A stretch of 15,210 nucleotides of DNA from an uncultured Clostridiaceae bacterium (GCA_958441075.1 CAUCBQ010000036.1:1-15210); one strand, 5' to 3'; positions 7,855-15,146 are shown, counted from the first letter of the stretch. The notes: generated by a model not told the origin, from the letters alone. Translations and numbers: made by a program.

Positions 7855-8514
7855 CTATAATCCTGCCAGCTTCCTCAGTTTTTTTTCATCTGTAACAGCA
7901 ATCATTCCCCTGCTGAGATTTACCATTCCCTCATTCTGAAAATAGCGGAGCATCCGTGTTACTACCTCTCTGGCAGTTCCCAAATGACCGGCAATCGTTT
8001 CATGGGTGATTTTCAGATTTGAATTTTCTTCCAGGGCCATTTCTTCCAGAAGAAAGGCTGCCAGACGCCGGTCAAAGGTTTTCCACATGATCTGTTCAAT
8101 GAGCCACATAACCTCCGAAAAGCGGGCGGCCATGATCTCGTTTGTATAATTGGAGACAGCAGCGGATTCCTCCATGAGCCGTTTGTAGACAACTGCTGGA
8201 ATGATGCAGATTTCTGAATCCTTTTCAGCCTCGATGGTAATGTCAAACTGGATATTTTTCATAATGCAGGAAGCGGAAAAGAGGCAGATATCCCGTTCCA
8301 GAAGACGGTACAGCGTCACCTCCCGCCCTTCTTCAGAAATCATATAGGCCCTCAGCTGGCCTTTTTTGATGAGTACAAGTCCAAGACAGTCAGAGCCCCC
8401 ATTATATAAAACAACGCCCTTCTTCACATTCCGGCAGATAAGGTGATCGGAAACCAGCTTCTGCTGGGCGGGAGTCAGACGGCTCCAGACAGAAAAATAA
8501 TTATAAATATCCAT
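7855..8514 (-). CDS. Crp/Fnr family transcriptional regulator
   Basis: The 219-residue protein has an N-terminal cyclic-nucleotide-binding-like beta barrel (about 10-115), a long dimerisation helix (about 118-150) and a C-terminal winged helix-turn-helix. The recognition region is about 168-198 (ITHETIAGHLGTAREVVTRMLRYF). The typical cAMP phosphate-binding residues are not evident at about 72-85 (LLERDICLFSASCIM). Cysteines occur at 27, 43, 77, 83 and 103, but not in the N-terminal cluster of classical Fnr, so the effector is unknown; redox sensing by thiols is only a possibility. Translation starts at ATG 8514 behind AGGGAGGT. The gene converges on the ferredoxin/NapH-like operon and diverges from spoVAD, so either could be a target. 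Regulators of this type often control neighbouring anaerobic redox genes. Confidence 0.92.
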   Translation of the reverse strand: MDIYNYFSVWSRLTPAQQKLVSDHLICRNVKKGVVLYNGGSDCLGLVLIKKGQLRAYMISEEGREVTLYRLLERDICLFSASCIMKNIQFDITIEAEKDSEICIIPAVVYKRLMEESAAVSNYTNEIMAARFSEVMWLIEQIMWKTFDRRLAAFLLEEMALEENSNLKITHETIAGHLGTAREVVTRMLRYFQNEGMVNLSRGMIAVTDEKKLRKLAGL

Positions 8515-8541
8515 ACGATGTTACCTCCCTGTGATTTCTTA

Positions 8542-8570
8542 AGTATAAAGGCAGGACTTTGATCTGTCAA
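8542..8570 (-). promoter_or_regulatory. Strong sigma-A promoter of the Crp/Fnr gene, with overlapping palindrome
   Basis: Read on the minus strand, TTGACA (8570-8565) and TATACT (8547-8542) are 17 bp apart, a near-consensus housekeeping promoter. The interrupted palindrome TTGA-N4-TCAA (8559-8570) covers the -35 box. Its spacing is two bases shorter than the Fnr consensus. It may be an autoregulatory site. Confidence 0.8.
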
Positions 8571-8608
8571 TAAACGCCTTTTAACCATATCTTACTTTAA
8601 TATCATTT

Positions 8609-8638
8609 GCATAAAACCTCCTCTTTTCACTCATAATA
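8609..8638 (+). promoter_or_regulatory. Sigma-G type (forespore) promoter of spoVAD
   Basis: GCATA (8609-8613) and CATAATA (8632-8638) are 18 bp apart, agreeing with the Bacillus forespore sigma-G pattern (GHATR, 17-18 bp, CATWHTA). It leads only to spoVAD, so spoVAD-spoVAE should be expressed late in the forespore like other spoVA operons. Leader positions 8649-8676 contain a weak CCGGA/TCCGG pairing. Confidence 0.75.
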
Positions 8639-8704
8639 ATTCCAAAAGCCGGACATGTTTAAAGAAAGGTTTCCGGTCGGATATGTGAAAGGAGCACATA
8701 GCAT

Positions 8705-9727
8705 ATGGAACAGAAAAAAGGAAAGGCTACAGTCGTATTTGCCAGCCCTCCGGTGATTTGCGGAGCTGCCAGTGTGGCGGGAAAAAAGGAAAGCGAAGGA
8801 CCCTTAGGGCCGTTTTTTGACCGTCATCTCATGGATGACGGAGAAAGGATGGAAAACTGGGAGCAGGCAGAAAGCTCCATGCAGAAGGAAGCAGCAGATC
8901 TGTCGATTACAAAAGCAGGATTAAAACGGGATGATATCCGTTATCTCTTTGCAGGAGATCTTCTGGGACAGCTTATTGCAACCTCTTTTGGCACTGTGGA
9001 TCTGGAAATTCCGCTCTTCGGGCTTTACGGCGCCTGCTCCACTATGGGAGAAGCCATGGGCCTGGGGGCGATGATGGTGAATGCGGAATATGCAGATTAT
9101 GTGCTTTCCATGGCGTCAAGTCATTTTGCAACAGCGGAAAAACAGTTCCGTTTTCCTCTTGCCTATGGGAATCAGCGCCCCATGTCCTCTACCTGGACCG
9201 TAACAGGGTGCGGCGCAGTTATCATCGGAAAGGCGGGGCAGCCGGGGCTGGCAAAAATCACCGCTGTTACTACCGGAAAGCTTGTGGATATCGGAGCCAG
9301 AGATTCCATGAACATGGGAGCAGCCATGGCTCCGGCGGCATTTCATACCATTGAACAGAATCTGGAGGACCTGGGGAGAGATGAAACCTGGTACGACAAA
9401 ATCATCACAGGAGATCTGGGAGAGATAGGCTCGCAGATCCTCATAGATCTGATGGAAAAGAAGGGCCGAAGGCTGAAGGGCCGCCATATGGACTGCGGTA
9501 TGGGGATTTACAGGAAAGAAACCCAGGATACCCACGCAGGGGGAAGCGGCTGCGGCTGTTCTGCTGTTACCCTGTGTGCGGCAATTCTGCCCAAAATCAG
9601 GGAAGGAGTCTGGAAACGGGTGCTTTTTGTACCCACAGGCGCGCTGCTGTCTGCTGTAAGCTACAATGAGGGCCAGACGATACCGGGAATTGCCCATGGA
9701 GTAGTGATTGAACATCTTGATTCCTAA
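8705..9727 (+). CDS. spoVAD: Stage V sporulation protein AD
   Basis: SpoVAD is a thiolase-fold protein of the SpoVA complex in the spore inner membrane. The complex moves calcium dipicolinate into the forespore and releases it in germination; SpoVAD is known to bind dipicolinic acid. The 340 residues match the normal size. Family signatures include the N-terminal PPVICGAASVAGKKESEGPLG (15-35), with FFDRHLMDD soon after, and GLYGACSTMGEAM (106-118), where C111 sits at the position of the thiolase nucleophile. The C-terminal half has GSGCGCSAV and the glycine-rich end VPTGALLS. The start ATG lies ten bases after AAGGAG. A sigma-G type promoter precedes it and spoVAE follows after 46 bases. Unusually, spoVAC, which normally comes directly before spoVAD, is not here: the upstream neighbour is a divergent regulator gene. 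Confidence 0.96.
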   Translation: MEQKKGKATVVFASPPVICGAASVAGKKESEGPLGPFFDRHLMDDGERMENWEQAESSMQKEAADLSITKAGLKRDDIRYLFAGDLLGQLIATSFGTVDLEIPLFGLYGACSTMGEAMGLGAMMVNAEYADYVLSMASSHFATAEKQFRFPLAYGNQRPMSSTWTVTGCGAVIIGKAGQPGLAKITAVTTGKLVDIGARDSMNMGAAMAPAAFHTIEQNLEDLGRDETWYDKIITGDLGEIGSQILIDLMEKKGRRLKGRHMDCGMGIYRKETQDTHAGGSGCGCSAVTLCAAILPKIREGVWKRVLFVPTGALLSAVSYNEGQTIPGIAHGVVIEHLDS

Positions 9728-9773
9728 AATCGGCCATAGGAGCTGTATTTGATACAAAAAAGGAGCAGAAAAT

Positions 9774-10127
9774 ATGGATTATATAAAAGCATTTGTCATA
9801 GGAGGCCTTATATGTGCCCTTGTTCAGGTTCTGATGGAAAAAACGAAGCTGATGCCGGGCCGGATCATGGTGCTGCTGGTAGTGTCAGGAGCCGTTCTGG
9901 GTGCCGCAGGAATTTATGAGCCTTTTCTTTCATGGGCCGGAGCCGGAGCAAGCGTTCCCCTTCTGGGCTTTGGAAATACTCTTTTTAAAGGGGTAAAAAC
10001 TGCTTTGGCAGAAGAGGGAATGCTGGGGCTTTTTAAAGGAGGACTTACTGCCGCCTCTGCCGGAATCAGCGGAGCTCTTATATTCGGATATCTGGCTTCT
10101 GTAATTTTTAAGCCTAAAATGAAGTGA
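9774..10127 (+). CDS. spoVAE: Stage V sporulation protein AE (SpoVAEb type)
   Basis: This 117-residue membrane protein has hydrophobic segments at about 4-21, 31-48 and 94-112 and a glycine-rich middle (GAGASVPLLGFGNTLFKG) that is characteristic of SpoVAE. It acts with SpoVAD and SpoVAC in dipicolinic acid transport across the spore inner membrane. It corresponds to the small SpoVAEb protein of Bacillus, not the soluble SpoVAEa. The ribosome binding site AGGAG (9761-9765) is eight bases before the ATG. It is the last gene of the spoVAD-spoVAE unit; a GC hairpin with a T-run follows at 10171-10201. Confidence 0.94.
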   Translation: MDYIKAFVIGGLICALVQVLMEKTKLMPGRIMVLLVVSGAVLGAAGIYEPFLSWAGAGASVPLLGFGNTLFKGVKTALAEEGMLGLFKGGLTAASAGISGALIFGYLASVIFKPKMK

Positions 10128-10131
10128 ACTA

Positions 10132-10160
10132 TTGTCTATTTCACAGAAAATTGGTACAAT
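10132..10160 (+). promoter_or_regulatory. Predicted sigma-A promoter of the diguanylate cyclase gene
   Basis: TTGTCT (10132-10137) and TACAAT (10155-10160) are 17 bp apart, with TG one base ahead of the -10. The promoter lies immediately after the spoVAE stop codon. Transcription would begin near 10167, only a few bases before the terminator-like hairpin. Confidence 0.6.
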
Positions 10161-10170
10161 TAAATCAAAC

Positions 10171-10201
10171 CCGCCGGAAGAAAACCGGCGGACTGCTTTT
10201 T
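10171..10201 (+). terminator. Intrinsic terminator after spoVAE, within the diguanylate cyclase leader
   Basis: CCGCCGG (10171-10177) and CCGGCGG (10185-10191) form a 7-bp GC stem with loop AAGAAAA. Five bases later comes TTTTT (10197-10201). It can end the spoVA transcript. Because a promoter lies just upstream, it may also attenuate the downstream gene. ACTGC (10192-10196) and GCAGT (10208-10212) can form an alternative small stem that includes the T-run in its loop. Confidence 0.65.
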
Positions 10202-10225
10202 AAAGCTGCAGTATGTGAGGTGTAT

Positions 10226-12115
10226 ATGAAAAAGATGAAATCAAACAGCCGGACTCCTGCAGGGGGAATTCTTTTGATTGCAGGTATTGTTGCTTTTTCC
10301 GTTATTAACATTTTTTCCCTGTTTTTTCATTATTCCGACAGTATACATAATGAGGTTCTCGTCCACAACATGGAGCATCTTTCAATTTTATCAGATTATA
10401 TTGTAAAGATTATACGAAGTGAGATGAGACACTGTACAGAGGTTTTGGAGGTCAGTGAGGAAATTTTTAACAGCCAGGACGAACTGCTCTCTGATGACAC
10501 GGTAAAGCAGCTTCAGGAGATACGGAACAAAACAGGCTTTACCCAGGCCGGGATTATGGATCGGGATGGGAATGCTGTAGATGATACAGGAGTCCGCTGG
10601 AAGGTGGAAAGTCAGGAAATCATGACTGCCATGAAAAAGGGAGTTCCTTATATTTCCGATGTGATTACCAGCAAACGGCTGGAGATAAACCAGATTATAG
10701 TTATGGTTCCTGTGGGAGAGAAGGGGATGGTGAAGGGGGCTGTCTGGGGGCAGTATCCCATTACTTCTATTACCGAACTGGTTGATTTGGAGGACGATTT
10801 TGGAGTTTATTTCCAGATTGTTGACGACAAGGGGCGGTATATAAGCCATTCCAACAGCAAAAGTTCATTTGTGGAGGACAACCGTACCCTGCTCTGGGAT
10901 GAACTGGAACGGTATGAATATCTGGAGGAAGGTACCCCGGAAAAGATTTATGAGGACGTAAAAGCTCATAAGACGGGAATGTTCTATTTCCAGTATACGG
11001 GCCAGGGGCGGTATGTGAGCTATGAGCCGCTGGATATCAATAACTGGTATGTCTTTTCAGTGATGCCTTCTGCGCACCTGAATGTATATGTAGATGAAAT
11101 CCGGGATCTGTCTGCTGAAATGATGCTGGGATTTTCCCTGTTTATTGCTCTGATTGTTATTATTATCTGTGTGGTGATCTATAGCGGAAGCAGAAGGATC
11201 AGTCAGAAAAATCATGAACTGGCTATTAAAAACCAGCTATTCCGTATTGTGCTGGATAAAACGCAGGATATCCCCTTTGAAGCAGATCTGGTAACAGGGC
11301 AGGTAAAAATTTATCATGGCAGGAAAAATGGAAGCAGCGAGTATAAGATAATTCACGATGTCTCACCGGAAGGCATGATATCTGCAGACCGTATTATGCC
11401 AAAGGACGAGGCAGATTACCGAAAATTTTATGAGGATATTCTCCATGGAAATGAGGTGAACTCCATAGTTCTTCAGCTGAAGATTGATAATATCTGGAAA
11501 TGGATCAGGATTCATGTTCTCGCGGCAGCCAGGATGAGTGTGGTAGGATTTTTAGAAGAATATAATGAGCAGATGGATCAGAAACAGAAGCTGGAAACCA
11601 TCAGCCAGAAGACAAGAAGGGATTATCTCACTGGCCTTTACAATAGAGAAGCTTTTATTCACGAGGCAGAGAAACGGCTTAAGGCACAGGCAGATGATGA
11701 GACAGAGCTTTTAAATGCCCTTTTTATTCTGGATCTGGATCATTTTAAGGAATTGAATGATACACTGGGCCATATGATGGGAGATCAGGCTCTGTGTGAA
11801 ATTGCCCGCCGTATAAAAGGTTCCATTCGGAAAACAGATCTGGCAGGAAGGCTGGGAGGGGATGAGTTTGTACTCTGGATTCAGGATCTTCCGGATACAT
11901 ATGCCATTGGCAGATGTGCCATGAAGTTAAATAAGGCTCTGAAAACGGACTGGACAAAGGATGGAAAAACGGTAAGTATCAGCGCCTCCATTGGCATTAC
12001 AGTTGCAGAAAAGGGGCTGGCCTTTAAAGATCTCTATGAAAAGGCAGATCAGGCCCTCTATAAAGCAAAGGCGAACGGAAGGGACGGGTATCATATTTCA
12101 GATTCAAAAATGTAA
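10226..12115 (+). CDS. Membrane-bound diguanylate cyclase with extracytoplasmic Cache-like sensor
   Basis: It should make cyclic di-GMP from two GTP at the membrane in response to an external signal. Counting from ATG 10226 (629 residues), a transmembrane helix lies at about 11-33. An extracytoplasmic region (35-298) has Cache-type features such as AGIMDRDGNAVDD and a YISDV stretch, and ends with WYVFSVMP before the second helix (about 299-322). A PAS-like linker (about 335-450) precedes the GGDEF domain, which starts at DYLTGLYNREAF (466 on). The catalytic GGDEF (544-548) is intact, and RKTD (535-538) is the RxxD inhibitory site for product feedback. The start is chosen because GAGGTG (10217-10222) precedes it; ATG 10235 is possible. 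The frame extends back to GTG 10124, but that would include the terminator hairpin. No EAL domain is present. Confidence 0.93.
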   Translation: MKKMKSNSRTPAGGILLIAGIVAFSVINIFSLFFHYSDSIHNEVLVHNMEHLSILSDYIVKIIRSEMRHCTEVLEVSEEIFNSQDELLSDDTVKQLQEIRNKTGFTQAGIMDRDGNAVDDTGVRWKVESQEIMTAMKKGVPYISDVITSKRLEINQIIVMVPVGEKGMVKGAVWGQYPITSITELVDLEDDFGVYFQIVDDKGRYISHSNSKSSFVEDNRTLLWDELERYEYLEEGTPEKIYEDVKAHKTGMFYFQYTGQGRYVSYEPLDINNWYVFSVMPSAHLNVYVDEIRDLSAEMMLGFSLFIALIVIIICVVIYSGSRRISQKNHELAIKNQLFRIVLDKTQDIPFEADLVTGQVKIYHGRKNGSSEYKIIHDVSPEGMISADRIMPKDEADYRKFYEDILHGNEVNSIVLQLKIDNIWKWIRIHVLAAARMSVVGFLEEYNEQMDQKQKLETISQKTRRDYLTGLYNREAFIHEAEKRLKAQADDETELLNALFILDLDHFKELNDTLGHMMGDQALCEIARRIKGSIRKTDLAGRLGGDEFVLWIQDLPDTYAIGRCAMKLNKALKTDWTKDGKTVSISASIGITVAEKGLAFKDLYEKADQALYKAKANGRDGYHISDSKM

Positions 12116-12161
12116 AAAAATCTGTGAAACAGCTAGCTAAGCTGTATTCACAGATTTTTTT
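12114..12161. terminator. Symmetric bidirectional terminator between convergent genes
   Basis: A run of seven A (12114-12120) and TCTGTGAA (12121-12128) mirror TTCACAGA (12147-12154) and a run of seven T (12155-12161). ACAGCT (12129-12134) with AGCTGT (12140-12145) extends the stem past a single bulged A. It should work for both the diguanylate cyclase (+) and PBP1a (-); the first A residues overlap the cyclase stop codon. Confidence 0.92.
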
Positions 12162-12178
12162 AACCCTGAATTTCCAAA

Positions 12179-14875
12179 TTACCGGACACCGGGGCCTGAG
12201 TTTTCCCACTGAGGCCGGGTCTGGGGCTCATATCCGGGGCCAATAGGGGAAATGGTCACATTTTCACCGGAACCGTTCGTTTCATCTGAACCGACAGAAG
12301 GCGCAATAATAGTAGAATTATTGGAATGAATAGTGCAGGTACCGGGGATAGAGAATACGGAATCATCCGTTGTCAGATTTTCCTCTCCTTCAGGCAGCAC
12401 CATACAAACCTTTGTTGTCTTTTCCGTGCAGTACGGAGCGGGACGCAGGCCAGACTGGGCGCATACAGTCACGGCTACATGCTTGTCGCAGACCTCCGCC
12501 GGAGCGGTTCCCCTGGCAAAGTATTCCGTATAAACAGCGCTGCCTCTGGGATCGTGGTCGCAGACTCCCGGTACAGCCCGTTTGCCGGATTTGCGGCAGA
12601 TTTCCGCTGCTTCCACACTTTCCGGAACGGTAAAGCCCGGATCAGAAAGTCCCTCATGTACCCGGTTCATGATACTGCGCCAGATATCCTTGTGGAAGGA
12701 GGTGCCTCCGTTTCCTGCTGAGAGCTTCTGGTTGTTGTCACAGCCCCCCCAGATACCGGCTGTATAATAGGGAGTAAATCCTACAAACCAGATATCATTA
12801 TTTCCGGTAGTAGTACCGCTTTTACCGGCGGCAGACATTCCTGACAGTGCAGCTCTGGTACTGGTGGAATTGATAGATACGCCGGAGCGGGCAAACTTCC
12901 GGTTAGCCTTCATGGATTCGGACATGGCGTCTGTAAGCAGAAATGCGGTAGAATCCTTTAATACCTGCCGTGTTTCGGGCTCATTGTCAATCAGTACATT
13001 TCCGTCATGGTCAAGAATCTTTGTAAAAAACCGTGGCTTTGTATATATGCCTCTGTTTGCAATGGAGGCATAGGCTGCGGTAAGCTCCAGGTTGGAAACT
13101 CCTTTTGTAAGGCCTCCCAGAGCCTGGGCAGCGCCAAGATCATCCTTTGTCATGGAAGTAATTCCCATTTTTTCAGCATATTCCATTCCAAGCTGGGGCG
13201 TTACAGTTTCCATCAGTGCCCGTACTGCTACAATATTCATAGAGTAAATAATACCCTCACGGATGTTGGAATAGCCTACAAAGCCTTTTCCGGCTCCCCA
13301 CCAGTTTCGGAAGGTTTTATTTCCAATCGTATAAGGCGCGTCATAATACACAGTTCCCAGCGTAGCCCCGCAGGTGTCAAGGGCCGGTGCAAAGGCGGTA
13401 ACAACCTTGAAGGCAGAACCTGGCTGCCGGTATACATTGCTGGCACGGTTTAAAGTGAGGCTGGCTGTTTTCTCTCCCCTTCCTCCGGAAAGAGCCCGTA
13501 CCTCCCCTGTATACTGATCCATCAGCACAAAAGATGCCTGAGGCTGAAGAATCAGGTTCTGGCGTTCGCCGATAATGGTATCTCCGTCTTTAATCAGCCA
13601 TTCTTTATAGCGGTCAATATCCTCCTGAACCGCCTCCTTACTCGGATAGAGGCCGTCATATCCCCTGTCTCCCAGTACAGATTTATGGTAGGCTTTTAAA
13701 TTTTCCTCTGAATAATGTTCTGTCGTTCCGTCTGCGTGTGTAACAGAGAGACGGTATTCTGCGGAATATTTTGCAGCGGAATAATTTTCGGGGTTGTTGA
13801 TTTCCTCATCTACAATGGCCTGAAGCACCGGGTCCTGGGTAGTGTAAATTTTAAGCCCTCCCGCATAGAGAAGATTCCTTGCCTGACTTTCTGAATAGCC
13901 CAGCTTTTCCATCAGGGCTGCGATTACCTGCTCCACCAGTTCATCTGTAAAATAACTGAAATGGGAGTTTGTCTCCTGGGCAGCTGTATTTACGTTTTGG
14001 ATTCGTTCATATACATTATCGGACAGAGCCTCCTCCAGCTCCTGTTTTTCAATATAATTCTGGTCAAACATATATTGAAGCACAATTCTGCGCCGTTCGG
14101 CATTGTCCTCAGCACCGGAGATGGGATTGAGACGGGAAGGATTTTTAGTGATGGAAGCGAGAACCGCACATTCGGAAAGAGTCAGATCCGATACTTCTTT
14201 ATTAAAGTACCGCCGTGCGGCCACCTTTACGCCCAGAGTATTGTAGCCCAGGTTAATGGTGTTAAGATAATTGGTAATGATAACTTTTTTGGTCTCTTCC
14301 TTGGACATGCCGGAATTTTTTTCCAGCTGTACAGCCAGATACTGTTCCTGAAGCTTTCGTTCAATGCGTGCTCCCCAGCTGGTTTCCATGCCTCCGGAAA
14401 AAATGTTGTTTTTAATCAGCTGTTGGGTAATGGTACTTCCTCCGCCGGCATAATCATCGCTGATAAGGCCGTTAATGGCTCTGGCAATGGAACGGATATC
14501 AATTCCGTTATGGGACCAGAAACGGGAATCTTCGATGGCTACAAAGGCGTCGATCAGATCCTGGGGAAGCTCCTCGTAGGCTGCGGATTCACGGTTGGAG
14601 CCGCTGGTCACGATGGTGTCTGTAAGATTGCCGCTTATGTCATAGACAGTGGTAGCAAAACGGTCCGGCTGGATGTTCATAAGATCTACAGAAGGGGCGC
14701 TGTCAATAATCCCCTTAATCATGCCGAAACCAATGGCAGTACCTGCTACGGCCAGAAAAAGAAACAATACAAAAAAAGCCTTAAAGATGTTAAAAAACAG
14801 CTTTGAGGTATATTTGGCCGATTTTGACTGGAGAGCCTTAAGCCTGCGCTCAGACTCATGTGTTCCATAATTCAT
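12179..14875 (-). CDS. Bifunctional penicillin-binding protein 1A (glycosyltransferase/transpeptidase)
   Basis: This class A PBP polymerises lipid II and cross-links the peptides outside the membrane. The 898 residues comprise a basic cytoplasmic N-terminus, one transmembrane anchor (about 31-53), a GT51 glycosyltransferase with the catalytic E115 in AIEDSRFW (113-120) and GGSTITQQL (145-153), then the transpeptidase. Its active-site motifs are SAFK (S487-K490), SMN (545-547) and KSGT (685-688). The tail (about 755-898) is unusual: it contains two C-x2-SG-x5/6-C units (ICRKSGKRAVPGVC and VCAQSGLRPAPYC) plus further cysteines (796, 824, 847), then a Ser/Asn/Gly/Pro-rich end. Cysteine pairs of this sort occur in clostridial PBP1a proteins. 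Start ATG 14875 has AAAGGAG five bases upstream. It belongs to the PBP1a family that includes ponA and mrcA; a precise symbol is not assigned. Confidence 0.95.
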   Translation of the reverse strand: MNYGTHESERRLKALQSKSAKYTSKLFFNIFKAFFVLFLFLAVAGTAIGFGMIKGIIDSAPSVDLMNIQPDRFATTVYDISGNLTDTIVTSGSNRESAAYEELPQDLIDAFVAIEDSRFWSHNGIDIRSIARAINGLISDDYAGGGSTITQQLIKNNIFSGGMETSWGARIERKLQEQYLAVQLEKNSGMSKEETKKVIITNYLNTINLGYNTLGVKVAARRYFNKEVSDLTLSECAVLASITKNPSRLNPISGAEDNAERRRIVLQYMFDQNYIEKQELEEALSDNVYERIQNVNTAAQETNSHFSYFTDELVEQVIAALMEKLGYSESQARNLLYAGGLKIYTTQDPVLQAIVDEEINNPENYSAAKYSAEYRLSVTHADGTTEHYSEENLKAYHKSVLGDRGYDGLYPSKEAVQEDIDRYKEWLIKDGDTIIGERQNLILQPQASFVLMDQYTGEVRALSGGRGEKTASLTLNRASNVYRQPGSAFKVVTAFAPALDTCGATLGTVYYDAPYTIGNKTFRNWWGAGKGFVGYSNIREGIIYSMNIVAVRALMETVTPQLGMEYAEKMGITSMTKDDLGAAQALGGLTKGVSNLELTAAYASIANRGIYTKPRFFTKILDHDGNVLIDNEPETRQVLKDSTAFLLTDAMSESMKANRKFARSGVSINSTSTRAALSGMSAAGKSGTTTGNNDIWFVGFTPYYTAGIWGGCDNNQKLSAGNGGTSFHKDIWRSIMNRVHEGLSDPGFTVPESVEAAEICRKSGKRAVPGVCDHDPRGSAVYTEYFARGTAPAEVCDKHVAVTVCAQSGLRPAPYCTEKTTKVCMVLPEGEENLTTDDSVFSIPGTCTIHSNNSTIIAPSVGSDETNGSGENVTISPIGPGYEPQTRPQWENSGPGVR

Positions 14876-14903
14876 AGTTTCTCCTTTACAACATGTTCCC
14901 CCC

Positions 14904-14935
14904 GTCTGTCAAGGCCCTGGGGGCATTTGGCAGAC
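14904..14935 (-). promoter_or_regulatory. 5'-terminal hairpin in the PBP1a leader
   Basis: GTCTGTCAA (14904-14912) pairs with TTGGCAGAC (14927-14935) with one G-T wobble, and GCCC/GGGC (14914-14917, 14921-14924) closes the top. On the minus strand the stem begins where transcription is predicted to start. It is followed by six G and no T-run, so it is more likely a stability or control element than a terminator. Confidence 0.5.
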
Positions 14936-14942
14936 CTATTAG

Positions 14943-14971
14943 ATTATACAACAGTTTTATGGAATTGAAAA
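14943..14971 (-). promoter_or_regulatory. Predicted sigma-A promoter of the PBP1a gene
   Basis: On the minus strand, consensus TATAAT (14948-14943) lies 17 bp after TTTTCA (14971-14966), which shares four of six bases with the -35 consensus. Transcription would begin near 14936, giving a leader of about 60 bases. Confidence 0.65.
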
Positions 14972-14985
14972 GGCATAAATATGGC

Positions 14986-15014
14986 TTGCCATGAAAGCCT
15001 AACTATATTATGAT
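14986..15014 (+). promoter_or_regulatory. Predicted sigma-A promoter of the leader ORF and YigZ-family gene
   Basis: TTGCCA (14986-14991) and TATGAT (15009-15014) are 17 bp apart, each one base from consensus. The promoter is divergent from that of PBP1a, with 14 bp between the two -35 boxes. The leader to the first ribosome binding site is about 55 bases. Confidence 0.65.
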
Positions 15015-15092
15015 AAAAAACAGAAGAAAAATAAGAGGATACGGCAATTGCAGGTATAACATCTAAATCGAAAGAAAGGAGAGTCCACTCAT

Positions 15093-15146
15093 ATGTACGG
15101 ATGGTTAAATCGGGAATTTACGATTGTGGAGTATATTTTAACATAG
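15093..15146 (+). CDS. 17-codon leader ORF upstream of the YigZ-family gene
   Basis: ATG 15093 follows AAAGGAG (15075-15081) at 11 bases and reads MYGWLNREFTIVEYILT, then TAG, five bases before the candidate GTG start of the next gene. The leader ORF has the better ribosome binding site of the two, which suggests translational coupling. No repeat of regulatory codons is seen. It might instead be the remains of a frameshifted N-terminus, but the peptide does not look like the start of a YigZ protein. Recognition as a gene rests only on the ribosome binding site and spacing. Confidence 0.4.
   Translation: MYGWLNREFTIVEYILT

Noticed and set aside
10124..10225. Upstream extension of the diguanylate cyclase from GTG 10124, overlapping the spoVAE stop
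   Set aside because: The added 34 codons would run through the promoter and the terminator hairpin. ATG 10226 has a ribosome binding site and sits ahead of the first membrane helix.
12326..13073. Several plus-strand frames of 60-130 codons opposite the PBP1a tail
   Set aside because: They overlap one another and the well-supported PBP1a frame, and show no family resemblance.
13961..14806. 281-codon plus-strand frame inside the PBP1a gene
   Set aside because: It is antisense to well-conserved glycosyltransferase motifs; I recognised no protein family in the translation.
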